Assembly (NCBI GenBank): GCA_036271795.1 | Contig: DATAZY010000086.1 | Coordinates: forward strand, 1 to 64,000 | Source: Galbitalea sp036271795 | GTDB lineage: Bacteria > Actinomycetota > Actinomycetes > Actinomycetales > Microbacteriaceae | Length of the DNA: 64,000 nt | Reading direction: 5' to 3' | Shown: positions 52,962-60,995 of the stretch, in pieces | Position numbering within the stretch: the stretch's first letter is position 1 | Layout: every line of letters starts with the position of its first letter | Translations under genes and position numbers: made by a program | Notes under the pieces: model-generated | Databases searched by the model: none | Seen by the model: only the letters and a program-made list of their open reading frames with translations | What the model was told of the DNA's origin: nothing

Positions 52962-54131
52962 ATGTTTGTGGGTCTTACCAACGAGCCGCGCGACTACGCC
53001 TGGGGATCGACGACCGCGATCGCTGACCTTCTGGGTCGTCCCCGCTCCGGGAAGCCGGAGGCTGAATATTGGTTGGGAACGCATCCAGGCTCGCCAAGCC
53101 AGCTGCTCGATCCAGAGGACAACGGCGGGGCGACCCTGTTGTCGCAACTGACGACACTGCCTTACCTGCTTAAGGTACTCGCGGCGGATGCGCCGCTCTC
53201 ACTCCAGGCGCATCCAACGTCCGCGCAGGCGCAGGAGGGTTTCGACCGCGAGAACGCCGAAGGCATCCCGATTGACTCTCCGAATCGCAACTACCGGGAC
53301 AACAAGCACAAGCCGGAGCTGATCTACGCGCTCAGTGACGAGTTCGTCGCGCTATGCGGTTTCAGATCGGTGCCAGCGACGAGAGCATTGTTTGAAACTC
53401 TCGGCGATGACCCGGCGATCGCCGCTTTCTGCGCGCGCCTGGTCGACGACGAGTCGCTGAAGCCCGTGCTCGAGTGGCTTCTCTCGCGATCGGTGGGGGT
53501 TGCCGAGCTCCTCGAACTGGTTGTCGGGAGGTCGAGCACGCTCGCGGGCGCCGAGTTCGGCATGGTGGGTGAACTGGCCGCTGGCTATCCCGGCGATCCT
53601 GGCATCGTGGTCGCGCTCCTGCTCAATCGGGTTGTCCTTTCGCCGGGACAGGCGCTGTATCTACCGGCCGGCAATATCCACGCGTACCTCAAGGGTGTCG
53701 GAATCGAACTGATGTCCGCGTCCGACAACGTGCTGCGCGGCGGACTCACGCCGAAGCATGTCGATGTGCCGGAGCTCATCCAGGTGCTGGACTTCACCTC
53801 TGAGGCGCCACCGTTCCTGACACCGGACACCTCGACTCCGGGCCTTCACATTTTTCGGCCGAATGTCCGTGAGTTTGAACTCGTTGTCGTCCGACCGACG
53901 GACTCGCCCGTCTCGTTCGAGCTCCCCGGCGCAGCTATCCTGCTGTGCACCGCGGGCGAGTTCAGGGTCGAGGGGTCCAGGTCAGCCGTGTCGCTGGTCC
54001 GGGGCGACTCCGTCTACGTGACTGTCGACGAGGGGTCCCTCGTATTCTCGGGCGCCGGTACGGTGTTTCTCGCATCGGCCAACTCGGAGTCCGTCGACTC
54101 CGTTGGGCGGCGGAACGAGAAAAACTTGTGA
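52962..54131 (+). CDS. manA: Mannose-6-phosphate isomerase, class I
   Basis: ManA interconverts fructose-6-phosphate and mannose-6-phosphate, feeding GDP-mannose for gmd. The 389-residue cupin has NEPRDYAWGSTTAIADLLG, LKVLAADAPLSLQAHPTSAQAQEGF (zinc-binding Gln/His), KPELIYALSDEFVALCGFR (Glu) and YLPAGNIHAYLKGVGIELMSASDNVLRGGLTPKHVDV with the last His and the catalytic Arg. RBS GAGGAGG precedes the ATG. The last 40 codons overlap the GtrA gene on the other strand by 118 bp. The remaining GDP-mannose enzyme (manC) is not in the window; a phosphomannomutase-like gene is at the end. Confidence 0.95.
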   Translation: MFVGLTNEPRDYAWGSTTAIADLLGRPRSGKPEAEYWLGTHPGSPSQLLDPEDNGGATLLSQLTTLPYLLKVLAADAPLSLQAHPTSAQAQEGFDRENAEGIPIDSPNRNYRDNKHKPELIYALSDEFVALCGFRSVPATRALFETLGDDPAIAAFCARLVDDESLKPVLEWLLSRSVGVAELLELVVGRSSTLAGAEFGMVGELAAGYPGDPGIVVALLLNRVVLSPGQALYLPAGNIHAYLKGVGIELMSASDNVLRGGLTPKHVDVPELIQVLDFTSEAPPFLTPDTSTPGLHIFRPNVREFELVVVRPTDSPVSFELPGAAILLCTAGEFRVEGSRSAVSLVRGDSVYVTVDEGSLVFSGAGTVFLASANSESVDSVGRRNEKNL

Positions 54132-54511
54132 CCGACGTAGCTCAGCGCCGTCGCGACGATCGTTATTGCCGCCTGCGCGACCAGGGGCGTCAAATGCGCG
54201 AGTTCCACGAGTAGCGGCAACGCGATCGTGTTGAGCGCGAGGGTTACCAGATAGACGATCGAGAAGCGGAGAAAATCGACGACCACACTGCCCGTGCCGC
54301 CAACCTGGAAAGTGAAACGTCGGTGCAGGATGAATGCGACAATCGTTGCGATCGCGTATGCGCCGAACAGGCAGGCCAGGTAGCCGACGAACCGTCCCAC
54401 CGTCAGATCGAACAGTGCGAAAAGGCCGTAACCCAGCACCGTGTTGATGCCGCCAACGATCAGGAACCTGACCCGTTCGTCGCCTCGCAGTCTGGCGAGC
54501 AGGTTTCGCAT
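54014..54511 (-). CDS. GtrA family membrane protein
   Basis: This is a 165-residue GtrA-like protein: VRFLIVGGINTVLGYGLFALF, TIVAFILHRRFTFQVGG, FLRFSIVYLVTLALNTI and the last helix ending VGHKFFSFRRP. That final RFTF/KFFSF pattern is typical of the GtrA group that works with GtrB-type transferases. The C-terminal 40 residues run antisense over the end of manA. It is divergent from a GtrB-like GT2 at 54566, separated by 54 bp, so both share a promoter region. It probably flips the lipid-linked sugar made by that GT2. Confidence 0.85.
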   Translation of the reverse strand: MRNLLARLRGDERVRFLIVGGINTVLGYGLFALFDLTVGRFVGYLACLFGAYAIATIVAFILHRRFTFQVGGTGSVVVDFLRFSIVYLVTLALNTIALPLLVELAHLTPLVAQAAITIVATALSYVGHKFFSFRRPTESTDSELADARNTVPAPENTRDPSSTVT

Positions 54512-54565
54512 GATCGATCCTCAGTTCACTAACGTCGCTGGCGGGCGCTGGTACGGTATTCACAA

Positions 54566-55576
54566 ATGGTTGCATCCGTCGCCCCGCACCCCAGAGTACA
54601 TACGGTATCTGTTGTCATTCCCGTCTATCAGGGGGAGTCGACGCTCGGCCCCATCATTGACGAGCTTCTGGCGCTCGCTACGGATTCGGTATCCCCGGCC
54701 GGTAATTCCTACCGCGTGGCCGAGGTTGTTCTGGTGTACGACAACGGGCCGGATTTGTCCGACGTGGTAATCCGCGGTCTCGAGCACGACCACGAATTTG
54801 TGCATGCGGTTTGGTTGAGCCGCAATTTCGGCCAGCACGCCGCGACTCTGGCCGGCATCGCGACTTCATTCGGAGATTGGGTTGTGACGCTCGACGAGGA
54901 TGGTCAACACGATCCACGCGATATCTCGGTTCTGCTCGATGCCGCGCTCCAAGGTCGCGCGCAGGTCGTCTATGCAAAGCCGACGAATGAAGCCCCGCAC
55001 GGTTGGCTTCGCAATGTCGCCTCGCGAGGATCTAAGCGACTTGCCAATCGGCTGTTGGTGGCACCAAACGCGGCGGACTACAACAGCTATCGCCTTATTG
55101 TCGGGTCCGTCGCGCGAGGAGTCGCCGCCTATGCCGGCAGTGGTGTGTACCTGGATGTTGCCCTTGGCTGGGTGGCAGGACGGTATGCGACTGCGCCGAC
55201 AATGCTGCGCGGAGAGGTTCGATCGTCGGGCTACAACCTGCGCCGACTTGTAGGTCATTTCGGAAGGCTCGTCCTGACCAGTGGAACTCGGGGGCTGCGA
55301 GTCGTCAGCTACATCGGTGTGGCGTTTACCGTTGTCGGCGTGGCGCTCGCCATCTGGGTCATCGTGGTCAGACTCACAGCACACTTCGATGCCGCAGGGT
55401 GGGCCTCGACGGTGGTCATACTGCTGCTCACATCAGGGGCAACCCTCTTCTCGCTCGGCATCATCGCAGAGTACGTGGGGGTCAGCGTCAACATGGCCAT
55501 GGGCAAACCGGCCTATCTGATCACCTCGGATCCGAACGACGGTCCGTTGGGTGCACGCCAACCGACGGCGAAGTGA
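54566..55576 (+). CDS. GtrB-like polyprenyl-phosphate glycosyltransferase (GT2)
   Basis: This 336-residue enzyme has an N-terminal GT2 domain with SVVIPVYQGESTLGPII, EVVLVYDNGPDLSDVV, LSRNFGQHAATLAGI and VVTLDEDGQHDPRDI, and two C-terminal membrane helices (SYIGVAFTVVGVALAIWVIVV and VVILLLTSGATLFSLGIIAEY). This layout is that of GtrB/DPM-type enzymes that load a sugar onto polyprenyl phosphate. The divergent GtrA protein is its natural partner. It overlaps the following SDR by 4 bp (GTGA). The donor sugar is unknown. Confidence 0.88.
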   Translation: MVASVAPHPRVHTVSVVIPVYQGESTLGPIIDELLALATDSVSPAGNSYRVAEVVLVYDNGPDLSDVVIRGLEHDHEFVHAVWLSRNFGQHAATLAGIATSFGDWVVTLDEDGQHDPRDISVLLDAALQGRAQVVYAKPTNEAPHGWLRNVASRGSKRLANRLLVAPNAADYNSYRLIVGSVARGVAAYAGSGVYLDVALGWVAGRYATAPTMLRGEVRSSGYNLRRLVGHFGRLVLTSGTRGLRVVSYIGVAFTVVGVALAIWVIVVRLTAHFDAAGWASTVVILLLTSGATLFSLGIIAEYVGVSVNMAMGKPAYLITSDPNDGPLGARQPTAK

Positions 55577-56526
55577 CAACTCGAGTCTGGGTGATCGGCG
55601 GGCGGGGCCTCCTGGGCAAATCCGTGAAGCGCGCGATCGCCGCCCGGTCGAACTGGGTGGATTTCGATGCTGACCCGCTGCCATGGGGCGACACGGCAGG
55701 GGTCGCGCAAGCAGCACGTGCGGCGATGATGCGGCTCACGGCGGAGGCGCGTGCCGCCCATGAATCTTGGAGCGTGTTCTGGGTCGCCGGGGCTGCCGTC
55801 ACGTCATCGCCGCCCGAGCAGCTCGAGCGCGAGCTTGCCGAATTCACCGAGGTGCTGACGGCGATAGCGAGTGTCCAGAAGCCGCTTCGTCGTTCGGGCT
55901 CGTTATTCATTGCATCTTCTGCCGGCGGCGTGTACGGCGGATCCGCCAATCCACCCTTCGACGAGGAGTCTCAGCCATATCCCCTTGGCGGGTATGGGCA
56001 TCTGAAGTTAGCCGCCGAGACTGCCGCGCGAGCGTTCGGGATCGCGTCGGGCATCCCGACTCTGATCGGTCGAATAACCAATCTCTACGGACCAGGGCAA
56101 CGCCTCGACAAGGTGCAGGGCTTGATATCTCACCTGGCGTCCTCGTCGCTGACCGGAACGCCGGTCAAGATATTCGTTCCGCTGGACACGGTCCGCGACT
56201 ATTTCTATGTCGACGACTGCGCCGATCTGATTATTCGAGCCGTGGAGCGCCTTGTCGTCGAATCCAAAGGTGCGCCGCTCGTCGTCACGAAAATACTTGG
56301 TTCCGGGCAGAGCGTCACGATTGGTTCGCTGCTCGGCTACCTTCGTGGCATCAGCAAGAAACCGACAAGACTGGTTCTGGGAGCGACGGGGGCTACCAGG
56401 GAGCAGGCGCTGGATCTCCGAATGTCGTCAACCGTCTGGCGCGACCTGGATTCCACCGACAAGACACCGATCGTCGCCGGTTTTCACGCAACTATTCTGG
56501 ACCTCGCACGCAGTCTGGAGCGCTAA
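55573..56526 (+). CDS. NAD-dependent epimerase/dehydratase-type SDR
   Basis: This 317-residue protein starts with RVWVIGGRGLLGKSVKRA (GxxGxxG) and has ASSAGGVYGGSANPPFDEES and YGHLKLAAETAARAFG as the catalytic Ser, Tyr-Lys region. IGRITNLYGPGQRLDKVQGLI and FVPLDTVRDYFYVDDCADLII follow. The order of the motifs fits nucleotide-sugar reductases or epimerases, though the start strand is short. The start GTG 55573 overlaps the GtrB-like stop by 4 bp, implying that the pair works on the same sugar. The substrate is not clear. Confidence 0.78.
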   Translation: MTTRVWVIGGRGLLGKSVKRAIAARSNWVDFDADPLPWGDTAGVAQAARAAMMRLTAEARAAHESWSVFWVAGAAVTSSPPEQLERELAEFTEVLTAIASVQKPLRRSGSLFIASSAGGVYGGSANPPFDEESQPYPLGGYGHLKLAAETAARAFGIASGIPTLIGRITNLYGPGQRLDKVQGLISHLASSSLTGTPVKIFVPLDTVRDYFYVDDCADLIIRAVERLVVESKGAPLVVTKILGSGQSVTIGSLLGYLRGISKKPTRLVLGATGATREQALDLRMSSTVWRDLDSTDKTPIVAGFHATILDLARSLER

Positions 56527-56544
56527 CCCAGGTTCTGACCGCCG

Positions 56545-57498
56545 CTAACCCGCGAGTCGGGCTCCGAAAGCTCGCCGATAGCTCGTCGGCGTCGTCTGCA
56601 GCACCTTGAGGAAGTGGTGGCGCAGCACGGCCGCGGTACCGAACCCCGTGCGCTCCGCCACGATCTCGAATCCGAGATCGGTGGTCTCGAGCAGCTGCTG
56701 GGCACGGAGGATGCGCTGTCGATTGAGCCAGGCAGCGGGCGTCGCGCCGACATCGTCGCGAAAGCGCCGCGCGAAGGTGCGTGTCGACATCAGGGCGCGC
56801 CGCGACATCTGCTCAATGTTGAGGTCGTCGGCGAGGTTATCGAGCATCCACTCCATTACTGATGCCAGAGAGTCGCTGCAGTGCTCCTGGACCGGAGCAG
56901 AGATGTATTGTGCCTGTCCGCCGTCGCGCTGGGGTGGGATTACCATCCTGCGTGCGATGACATTGGCGGCGGCCGCTCCGTGCTCGATGCGAACCAGATG
57001 CAGCGCGGCATCGATGCCCGCCGCGGTGCCCGCGCTCGTGATGACTCGTCCATCCTGGACGAACAGGACGTCCGGGTCGACGGAGACTGCCGGGTACTCC
57101 GCCGAGAGTCGATCGGTGTGCATCCAGTGGGTGGTGGCCCGTTTGCCATCGAGCACGCCGGCCTCTGCCAGCACGAAGGCTCCACTGCAGACGCTCAGGA
57201 TCCAGGCTCCGCGCGCCTGAGCCTCTCGAAGCACGCCGAGAAAACGCTCGTCGACGCCCCCAGTGGTGTGGGCGGGAACGGCGATGAGGTCGGCGTCGGC
57301 GGCAACGTCGAGACCGGACTCGATCGTCATGTCAAAACCGAGGCTCGTGCGGACCGGTCCGGGGTCGGCCGTGGCGATGGTGAAATCAAACGTCGGGCCT
57401 CCACTGGAACTCCGGTCGATGCCGAAGACCTCGCAGATGACGCCGAATTCGAACGGCGCGACTCCCGGCAGAGCAAGCAGGACGACTTTCTTCAGCAC
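56545..57498 (-). CDS. GlxA family transcriptional regulator (DJ-1/PfpI plus AraC)
   Basis: The protein has 317 residues. The N-terminal domain of about 170 residues is DJ-1/PfpI-like, with VVLLALPGVAPFEFGVICEV and the nucleophile-elbow-type SVCSGAFVLAEAGVLDGKRATTHW. The C-terminal 100 residues are an AraC DNA-binding domain (MSRRALMSTRTFARRFRDDV, WLNRQRILRAQQLLETTD, GFGTAAVLRHHFLKV). GlxA regulators respond to small ligands, often in amine or osmolyte metabolism. Start GTG 57498 lies seven bases after GAAGG; the upstream ATG at 57555 has no such site. It is divergent from whiB2 across 262 bp. Confidence 0.88.
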   Translation of the reverse strand: MLKKVVLLALPGVAPFEFGVICEVFGIDRSSSGGPTFDFTIATADPGPVRTSLGFDMTIESGLDVAADADLIAVPAHTTGGVDERFLGVLREAQARGAWILSVCSGAFVLAEAGVLDGKRATTHWMHTDRLSAEYPAVSVDPDVLFVQDGRVITSAGTAAGIDAALHLVRIEHGAAAANVIARRMVIPPQRDGGQAQYISAPVQEHCSDSLASVMEWMLDNLADDLNIEQMSRRALMSTRTFARRFRDDVGATPAAWLNRQRILRAQQLLETTDLGFEIVAERTGFGTAAVLRHHFLKVLQTTPTSYRRAFGARLAG

Positions 57499-57679
57499 GG
57501 TGAGACCTTCGATTCGCGGTTGGCGGTAATCCAATGGACAGCTCCATCGTGCCATTTGTGGCAGAAAAACACCAAACCGTTATATTCCGCCAAGCACCGC
57601 CATCCGGGCACAAAGATCGTTACTCTCTTCGGCGCGTTGCGGCGGCGTTTGGATACGGGCGCCATTTATCATCTGCGAC

Positions 57680-57709
57680 TTGACTTACAGGGAACTACAC
57701 CGGTGTAAT
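57680..57709 (+). promoter_or_regulatory. Predicted promoter of whiB2 with palindromic operator
   Basis: TTGACT at 57680-57685 and TGTAAT at 57704-57709 are separated by 18 bp, one base off consensus in each box, and lie 52 bp before the whiB2 start. The perfect 12-bp palindrome TACACCGGTGTA (57696-57707) covers the upstream part of the -10 box, a position where a bound regulator would block transcription. No factor can be named. Confidence 0.55.
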
Positions 57710-57760
57710 TATCTCTAACGTGCTTGGGCGAACGAGCCGAACGCGGAGGGGAGACACCAA

Positions 57761-58171
57761 GTGGCGAATCACAACGCAGTGCAGAGTCACAACGCAGTGC
57801 AGAGTCAGAACGCGGCACCGAGTCGCGAAGCGAGTGCGGCGCCGCATCCAGCCGTCTACCGCCCTTCAACCCCAGAGAACTGGTTTGTCGATCCGGTACG
57901 TCTCGGCGTTCCCGGGGTTCGGCAGCCGGACAAGCCGGAACTGGCCGAAGACAATCCGCTCGCCTGGCAGTCGGACTCATTGTGTGCGCAGACCGATCCC
58001 GAAGCGTTCTTCCCAGAGAAGGGCGGATCGACACGTGATGCGAAAAAGATCTGTGCGTCCTGTGAGGTCCGGATGCACTGCCTCGAATACGCACTCGAAA
58101 ACGACGAGCGATTCGGCATTTGGGGCGGATTGTCGGAGCGGGAACGCCGCAAACTTCGGAAGCGCGCCTAG
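57761..58171 (+). CDS. whiB2: WhiB family iron-sulfur transcription factor (WhiB2/WhmD-like)
   Basis: This 136-residue WhiB-like protein coordinates a 4Fe-4S cluster through four cysteines: SLCAQTDPEAFFPE, then KKICASCEVRMHC (C-x2-C-x5-C). A GIWGG turn and a basic SERERRKLRKRA C-terminal region complete the family signature. WhiB2 in actinobacteria acts in septation and cell division. The gene precedes the GT2/DUF5719 block in the same direction, and the block resembles the mycobacterial neighbourhood of whiB2. The start is GTG 57761 with GGAGGGGAG upstream. The first 25 residues contain a repeat (next entry). Confidence 0.93.
   Translation: MANHNAVQSHNAVQSQNAAPSREASAAPHPAVYRPSTPENWFVDPVRLGVPGVRQPDKPELAEDNPLAWQSDSLCAQTDPEAFFPEKGGSTRDAKKICASCEVRMHCLEYALENDERFGIWGGLSERERRKLRKRA
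57770..57823 (+). repeat. 18-bp tandem repeat in the whiB2 5' end
   Basis: The unit CACAACGCAGTGCAGAGT occurs at 57770-57787 and again at 57788-57805, identical, followed by a degenerate third copy (57806-57823). It encodes HNAVQS, HNAVQS and QNAAPS near the WhiB N-terminus. A change in copy number would lengthen or shorten the N-terminal tail without shifting the frame. Confidence 0.85.
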
Positions 58172-58181
58172 TCTCGATTAG

Positions 58182-60995
58182 ATGCAGCAGAGAGTCACCG
58201 CGATCCTTGTTGCCCGAAATGGGGCGGCGTATCTCGGTCGAACCCTCGCGGCGCTGAACTCCCAGAGCCGTCCTCCCGACACCGTAGTCGCGGTCGACGC
58301 GGGCTCGAAGGACGACACGGGGGCCATGCTCGCGGCATCCGGTCCGACGCAGTTCGTGACCGCATCGGCGAAACTCAGCTTCGGCTCGAGCGTGGCGCAC
58401 GCAGTCCACGTCGCGCTGGAGACCCCGGTGGACGACGAGTGGCTCTGGCTGCTGACCGCGGACAGCGCCCCCGATCGGGATGCGCTCGCCCGGTTGCTTG
58501 GCGCCGTTGAGATCGCGCCATCCGTCGCGGTCGCCGGACCCAAGCTGATGCGGTCGGATGAGCCCGACGTGATCGCGCGGTATGGCGAATCGATTACCCG
58601 CCTCGGAGCATCGGTGCTGCTCGTCGAGAACGAACTCGACCAGGCGCAGTACGACGCCCAAAGCGACTTCCTCGCAGTAGCGGCGGCGGGGATGCTGGTC
58701 CGGCGCTCCGTCTGGGCCGCGCTCGGCGGATTCGACCCGGGCCTGCCCTCCGTGGATGCCGCACTCGATTTCTCGATCAGGACGCGCCTTGCGGGGCACC
58801 GGATCGTCGGCGTTCCCGCTGCCCGGATCGCGAGCATCGGCGGCCCGGAGCTTTTCGGACGTACGACGGTATCCGGGAGATCGGCCGCCCTCCTCCGGCG
58901 AAGGGCACAACTCCATCGCAGAATGGTTTACGCCCGCGGGCTCGCACCGCTCTTCGTCTGGCTTTCCCTTGTTCCACTCGCGGTGCTGCGGTCGATTCTG
59001 CAGATCCTGCGGAAGCAGCCCGGTTTCATCGGGGGCGAGCTCGCGGCGGCATTCGCCACCGCGTTTTCCGGCTCAATCGCGCCGGCCCGAAAACGGCTGC
59101 GCCGCACGCGGAAACTCAGTTGGGCCGCCATTGCGCCCCTTCGGATTTCGGCGGCGGCCGCACGCGAGCGCAGAAGTGCCCAGTCGACCAACGGGGACGA
59201 CGGTCGCGCGCCGCTCCGCACCCGCGCCAGCTTCCTCTCCGACGGCGGAGCCGGCGTTGTGGTTCTCGCCGCAGTCATCGGCGTCATCGTCTTCGGTCGG
59301 CTGCTCGGCGCCAGTGCTGTTCAGGGAGGTGCGCTCGTACCCCTGTCTCGCACCGTCGGCGAGCTGTGGGCCAACGTCGGCTACAGCTGGCATCCGGCCT
59401 CCGGTGTCGTCGGCGCATCAGACCCGTTCGCCGCGGTGCTCGCCGTGCTCGGGTCGCTCACTTTCTGGGCGCCGTCATTCAGTATCGTTCTCCTGTATCT
59501 TGTCGCCCTGCCGCTCAGCGCACTCGGGGCATGGTGGTGCGCGACCCGGATCTCGTCGCGGGCATGGCCGCCCGCGATCGCCGCGATCCTGTGGGCGCTC
59601 GCCCCGCCGCTGTTGTCGTCCATGGAAGCGGGACAGCTCGGCGCGGTCATCGCGCACATCCTCCTGCCGTGGCTGGTGCTTGCGGCGATCGGAGCCGCGC
59701 GCAGCTGGTCTGCCGGCGCTACCGCGGCGCTGCTGTTCGCCGCCGTCGCGGCATCCGCGCCGAGCCTCGTTCCCGCCCTTGTGGTCGCCCTGCTGATCTG
59801 GATCGCCGTCAATCCGGCGCGCGTCGTCCGGCTGGTGGGCATACTGATCCCCGCCGCAGCTCTGTTCGCTCCGCTGGTCTATGCGCAGGTTCAGCGCGGC
59901 ACACCGCTGGCGACCTTCGCCGACCCCGGTTCGCCCGCCGCGCACAGTGCCGCGACCGTGACCGAGCTCGCGGTCGGTTCTCCCGACGCATCGGTCGCGG
60001 GGTGGGCAAATCTTGAGTCGATATTCGGGATGCCGCTCTCAGGCCCCATGGTCTTCGCCGTGCTGTTGATTCCGCTCCTCCTGCTGGCGCTGGCCGCTGT
60101 GTTCCTGCGCGGCTCCAGCCGGGGCATCCCAGCGCTCGGTATCGCAGTCCTCGGGCTTGCCACCGCGGTCGGGGCAACCCACCTGCACCTCACAACGGAG
60201 GGAGCGACATCGGTGACGCTGTGGCCAGGGGCGGGACTCAGTCTCATGTGGCTCGGCCTGATCGGCGCGGCCGTTGTGACCCTCGACGTTCTCGGCAGGG
60301 TCGTGGCCATTCCGGCGCTCGTCGTCGCGCTCGCCTCCGCGATCGCCGTGAGCCCGCTGCTGGTTGCACCGCTCGCGGGTCAATCGGTCGCGGCGGCGGC
60401 CGACGGCACAGTTTTGCCCGCGTACGTCGTCGCCGAGGGCGCATCTCGGCCGAATCTCGGAACCCTGGTTCTTACACCGCAGAGCAATGGCGCGCTCGCC
60501 GCATCCGTTCAGCGTGGAACCGGCAGCACTCTCGACGACCTGTCGACCTACACCGCTACCGCCGCGCCCCTCAGTTCTGATGACAGGACCGTGCTGAACC
60601 TGGCGGGCAATCTTGCGTCGCGAAGCGGACTCAACGCCGGTCCGGCCCTGACCGCCCATCGAATTGGATTTGTTCTGCTCGGGATGTCGCCGTCGCCCGG
60701 TGGCCTTGCGGTGCAGGAGCGCGCGGAGGATGCCCTCAACGGCAACAGTCTCCTGACCCAGGTTGGCACCACTCCGCTCGGTCTGCTTTGGCGCTACGGC
60801 GCCCTTCCGTCCACGGGTCTCACGGACCCGCATCCGGACGGGGGCGACACGAGGACGTGGATTCTGGGCGGGCTCGGCATCGTGTTCGCGATCACGCTCC
60901 TGCTCGCCATTCCACTTCGCGGCGGCCGCCGGCGGACGTCTGTTGCCACGGTGGAGGGCGAGCGCGCGACTCTGGGGGAGGATGACGATGCCTGA
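58182..60995 (+). CDS. Large GT2 glycosyltransferase with polytopic membrane domain
   Basis: The 937-residue protein has an N-terminal GT2 domain (residues about 1-250: TAILVARNGAAYLGRTLAAL, VVAVDAGSKDDTGAML, LWLLTADSAPDRDAL, GGFDPGLPSVDAALDFSIR), a linker, and about 12 membrane helices from residue 360 on. Extracytoplasmic loops carry low-complexity Ala/Pro/Thr segments. It follows whiB2 by 10 bp and overlaps the DUF5719 gene by 8 bp, so it is expressed with them. The same architecture is found next to whiB2 in other actinobacteria and is thought to act on cell-envelope glycans. The donor is not known. Confidence 0.87.
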   Translation: MQQRVTAILVARNGAAYLGRTLAALNSQSRPPDTVVAVDAGSKDDTGAMLAASGPTQFVTASAKLSFGSSVAHAVHVALETPVDDEWLWLLTADSAPDRDALARLLGAVEIAPSVAVAGPKLMRSDEPDVIARYGESITRLGASVLLVENELDQAQYDAQSDFLAVAAAGMLVRRSVWAALGGFDPGLPSVDAALDFSIRTRLAGHRIVGVPAARIASIGGPELFGRTTVSGRSAALLRRRAQLHRRMVYARGLAPLFVWLSLVPLAVLRSILQILRKQPGFIGGELAAAFATAFSGSIAPARKRLRRTRKLSWAAIAPLRISAAAARERRSAQSTNGDDGRAPLRTRASFLSDGGAGVVVLAAVIGVIVFGRLLGASAVQGGALVPLSRTVGELWANVGYSWHPASGVVGASDPFAAVLAVLGSLTFWAPSFSIVLLYLVALPLSALGAWWCATRISSRAWPPAIAAILWALAPPLLSSMEAGQLGAVIAHILLPWLVLAAIGAARSWSAGATAALLFAAVAASAPSLVPALVVALLIWIAVNPARVVRLVGILIPAAALFAPLVYAQVQRGTPLATFADPGSPAAHSAATVTELAVGSPDASVAGWANLESIFGMPLSGPMVFAVLLIPLLLLALAAVFLRGSSRGIPALGIAVLGLATAVGATHLHLTTEGATSVTLWPGAGLSLMWLGLIGAAVVTLDVLGRVVAIPALVVALASAIAVSPLLVAPLAGQSVAAAADGTVLPAYVVAEGASRPNLGTLVLTPQSNGALAASVQRGTGSTLDDLSTYTATAAPLSSDDRTVLNLAGNLASRSGLNAGPALTAHRIGFVLLGMSPSPGGLAVQERAEDALNGNSLLTQVGTTPLGLLWRYGALPSTGLTDPHPDGGDTRTWILGGLGIVFAITLLLAIPLRGGRRRTSVATVEGERATLGEDDDA

